5,487 nt of DNA from JAIBJN01 sp035762005 (GTDB lineage Bacteria > Actinomycetota > Thermoleophilia > Gaiellales > Gaiellaceae): NCBI GenBank assembly GCA_035762005.1, contig DASTQA010000044.1:1-5487 (forward strand), written 5' to 3'. Below are positions 5,300-5,487 of this stretch, one piece after another. Every line of letters starts with the position of its first letter. The first letter of the stretch is position 1. Position numbers and translations under genes: made by a program. Below the pieces are notes generated by a model, which saw only the letters and a program-made list of their open reading frames with translations, was not told the origin of the DNA and did no database searches.

Positions 5300-5487
5300 A
5301 TGTCGCGCCGCAAGCCTGGAACCCTGCTGCCTCTCGAGACGGAGATCCTCGAGGTGGCGCTGTCGCTGCTGCGTTCGGGACACGCCACCTTCCACGGATT
5401 CGCTCTCGCCCAGACCATGCGGGAGCAGAGCGGGTCACGCTCCTTGACGGCCCACGGAACCCTCTACAAGGCCCTGAGCCGGCTCGA
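5300..5487 (+). CDS. PadR-family transcriptional regulator (5' part, runs off the window)
   Basis: The first 62 codons and part of the next are present from ATG 5300. The sequence is an N-terminal PadR winged helix: ETEILEVALSLLRSGHATFH (14-32) covers helix 1, GFALAQTMREQSG (33-45) covers helix 2, and SLTAHGTLYKALSRL (48-62) is the recognition helix region with the family motif GTLYxALxRLE. The C-terminal dimerisation helices lie beyond the edge. PadR proteins repress transporter and detoxification genes until a small aromatic or drug-like ligand releases them. The gene is divergent from the ABC operon, and the palindrome in its promoter supports control of both. No ribosome site precedes the ATG and the predicted transcript starts at it. 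The family call is firm; the inducer is unknown. Confidence 0.9.
   Translation, partial: MSRRKPGTLLPLETEILEVALSLLRSGHATFHGFALAQTMREQSGSRSLTAHGTLYKALSRL

Noticed and set aside
5133..5438. Upstream extension of the ATPase frame, including the ATG at 5252
   Set aside because: It runs through the operator and antisense to the PadR coding sequence, and it has no ribosome site. The GTG at 5132 has a good one.
1..5487. CRISPR array, insertion sequence or rRNA
   Set aside because: No spaced direct repeats, no transposase or integrase frame, no long terminal inverted repeats and no rRNA-like sequence were seen.

Overview
The window is a high-GC bacterial segment. Codon third positions are almost always G or C, and long shadow frames lie opposite the real genes. 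That base composition and the protein families (a LuxR regulator with a TPR-like front half, a HemG-like flavodoxin reading TAASKHG, a PEERGLYP-type ABC ATPase, a PadR repressor) point to Actinomycetota, possibly a Thermoleophilia-like lineage. The class-level placement is inference.

Layout, right to left. At 5300-5487 a PadR-family repressor starts on the + strand and leaves the window. It has a perfect -35 (TTGACA), a 17-base spacer and a TATTCT -10. The predicted transcription start falls on the A of the ATG, so the message looks leaderless. A 22-bp near-palindrome centred on GATATC fills the space between the two promoter boxes and is the likely PadR operator. Reading away from it on the - strand is a compact cluster: an ABC ATPase (start at a GTG, 5132), its ABC-2/NatB-type permease (overlapping by ATGA), a UPF0145/YbjQ-family gene broken by a one-base frameshift, and a HemG-like flavodoxin. 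The simplest reading is a PadR-controlled efflux operon with a small redox or stress-related tail.

Between the flavodoxin and the next gene is a 342-base spacer (1796-2137) without a convincing gene. It contains a tRNA-Asp(GTC)-like 3' remnant on the + strand that almost touches the flavodoxin stop codon, a GC-rich hairpin that could end the operon, and a short stretch of coding-like sequence that may be the tail of a decayed gene.

At 143-1795 (-) is a LuxR-type regulator with a helical repeat region followed by a C-terminal LuxR helix-turn-helix. Its start is uncertain; the best candidate is a TTG. At the left edge, 1-22 (-), is the first seven codons of another gene with an excellent ribosome binding site.

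I see no mobile-element gene, CRISPR array or rRNA, and no clearly new system. The most notable points are the operator and leaderless promoter, the frameshift in the UPF0145 gene, and the tRNA remnant.
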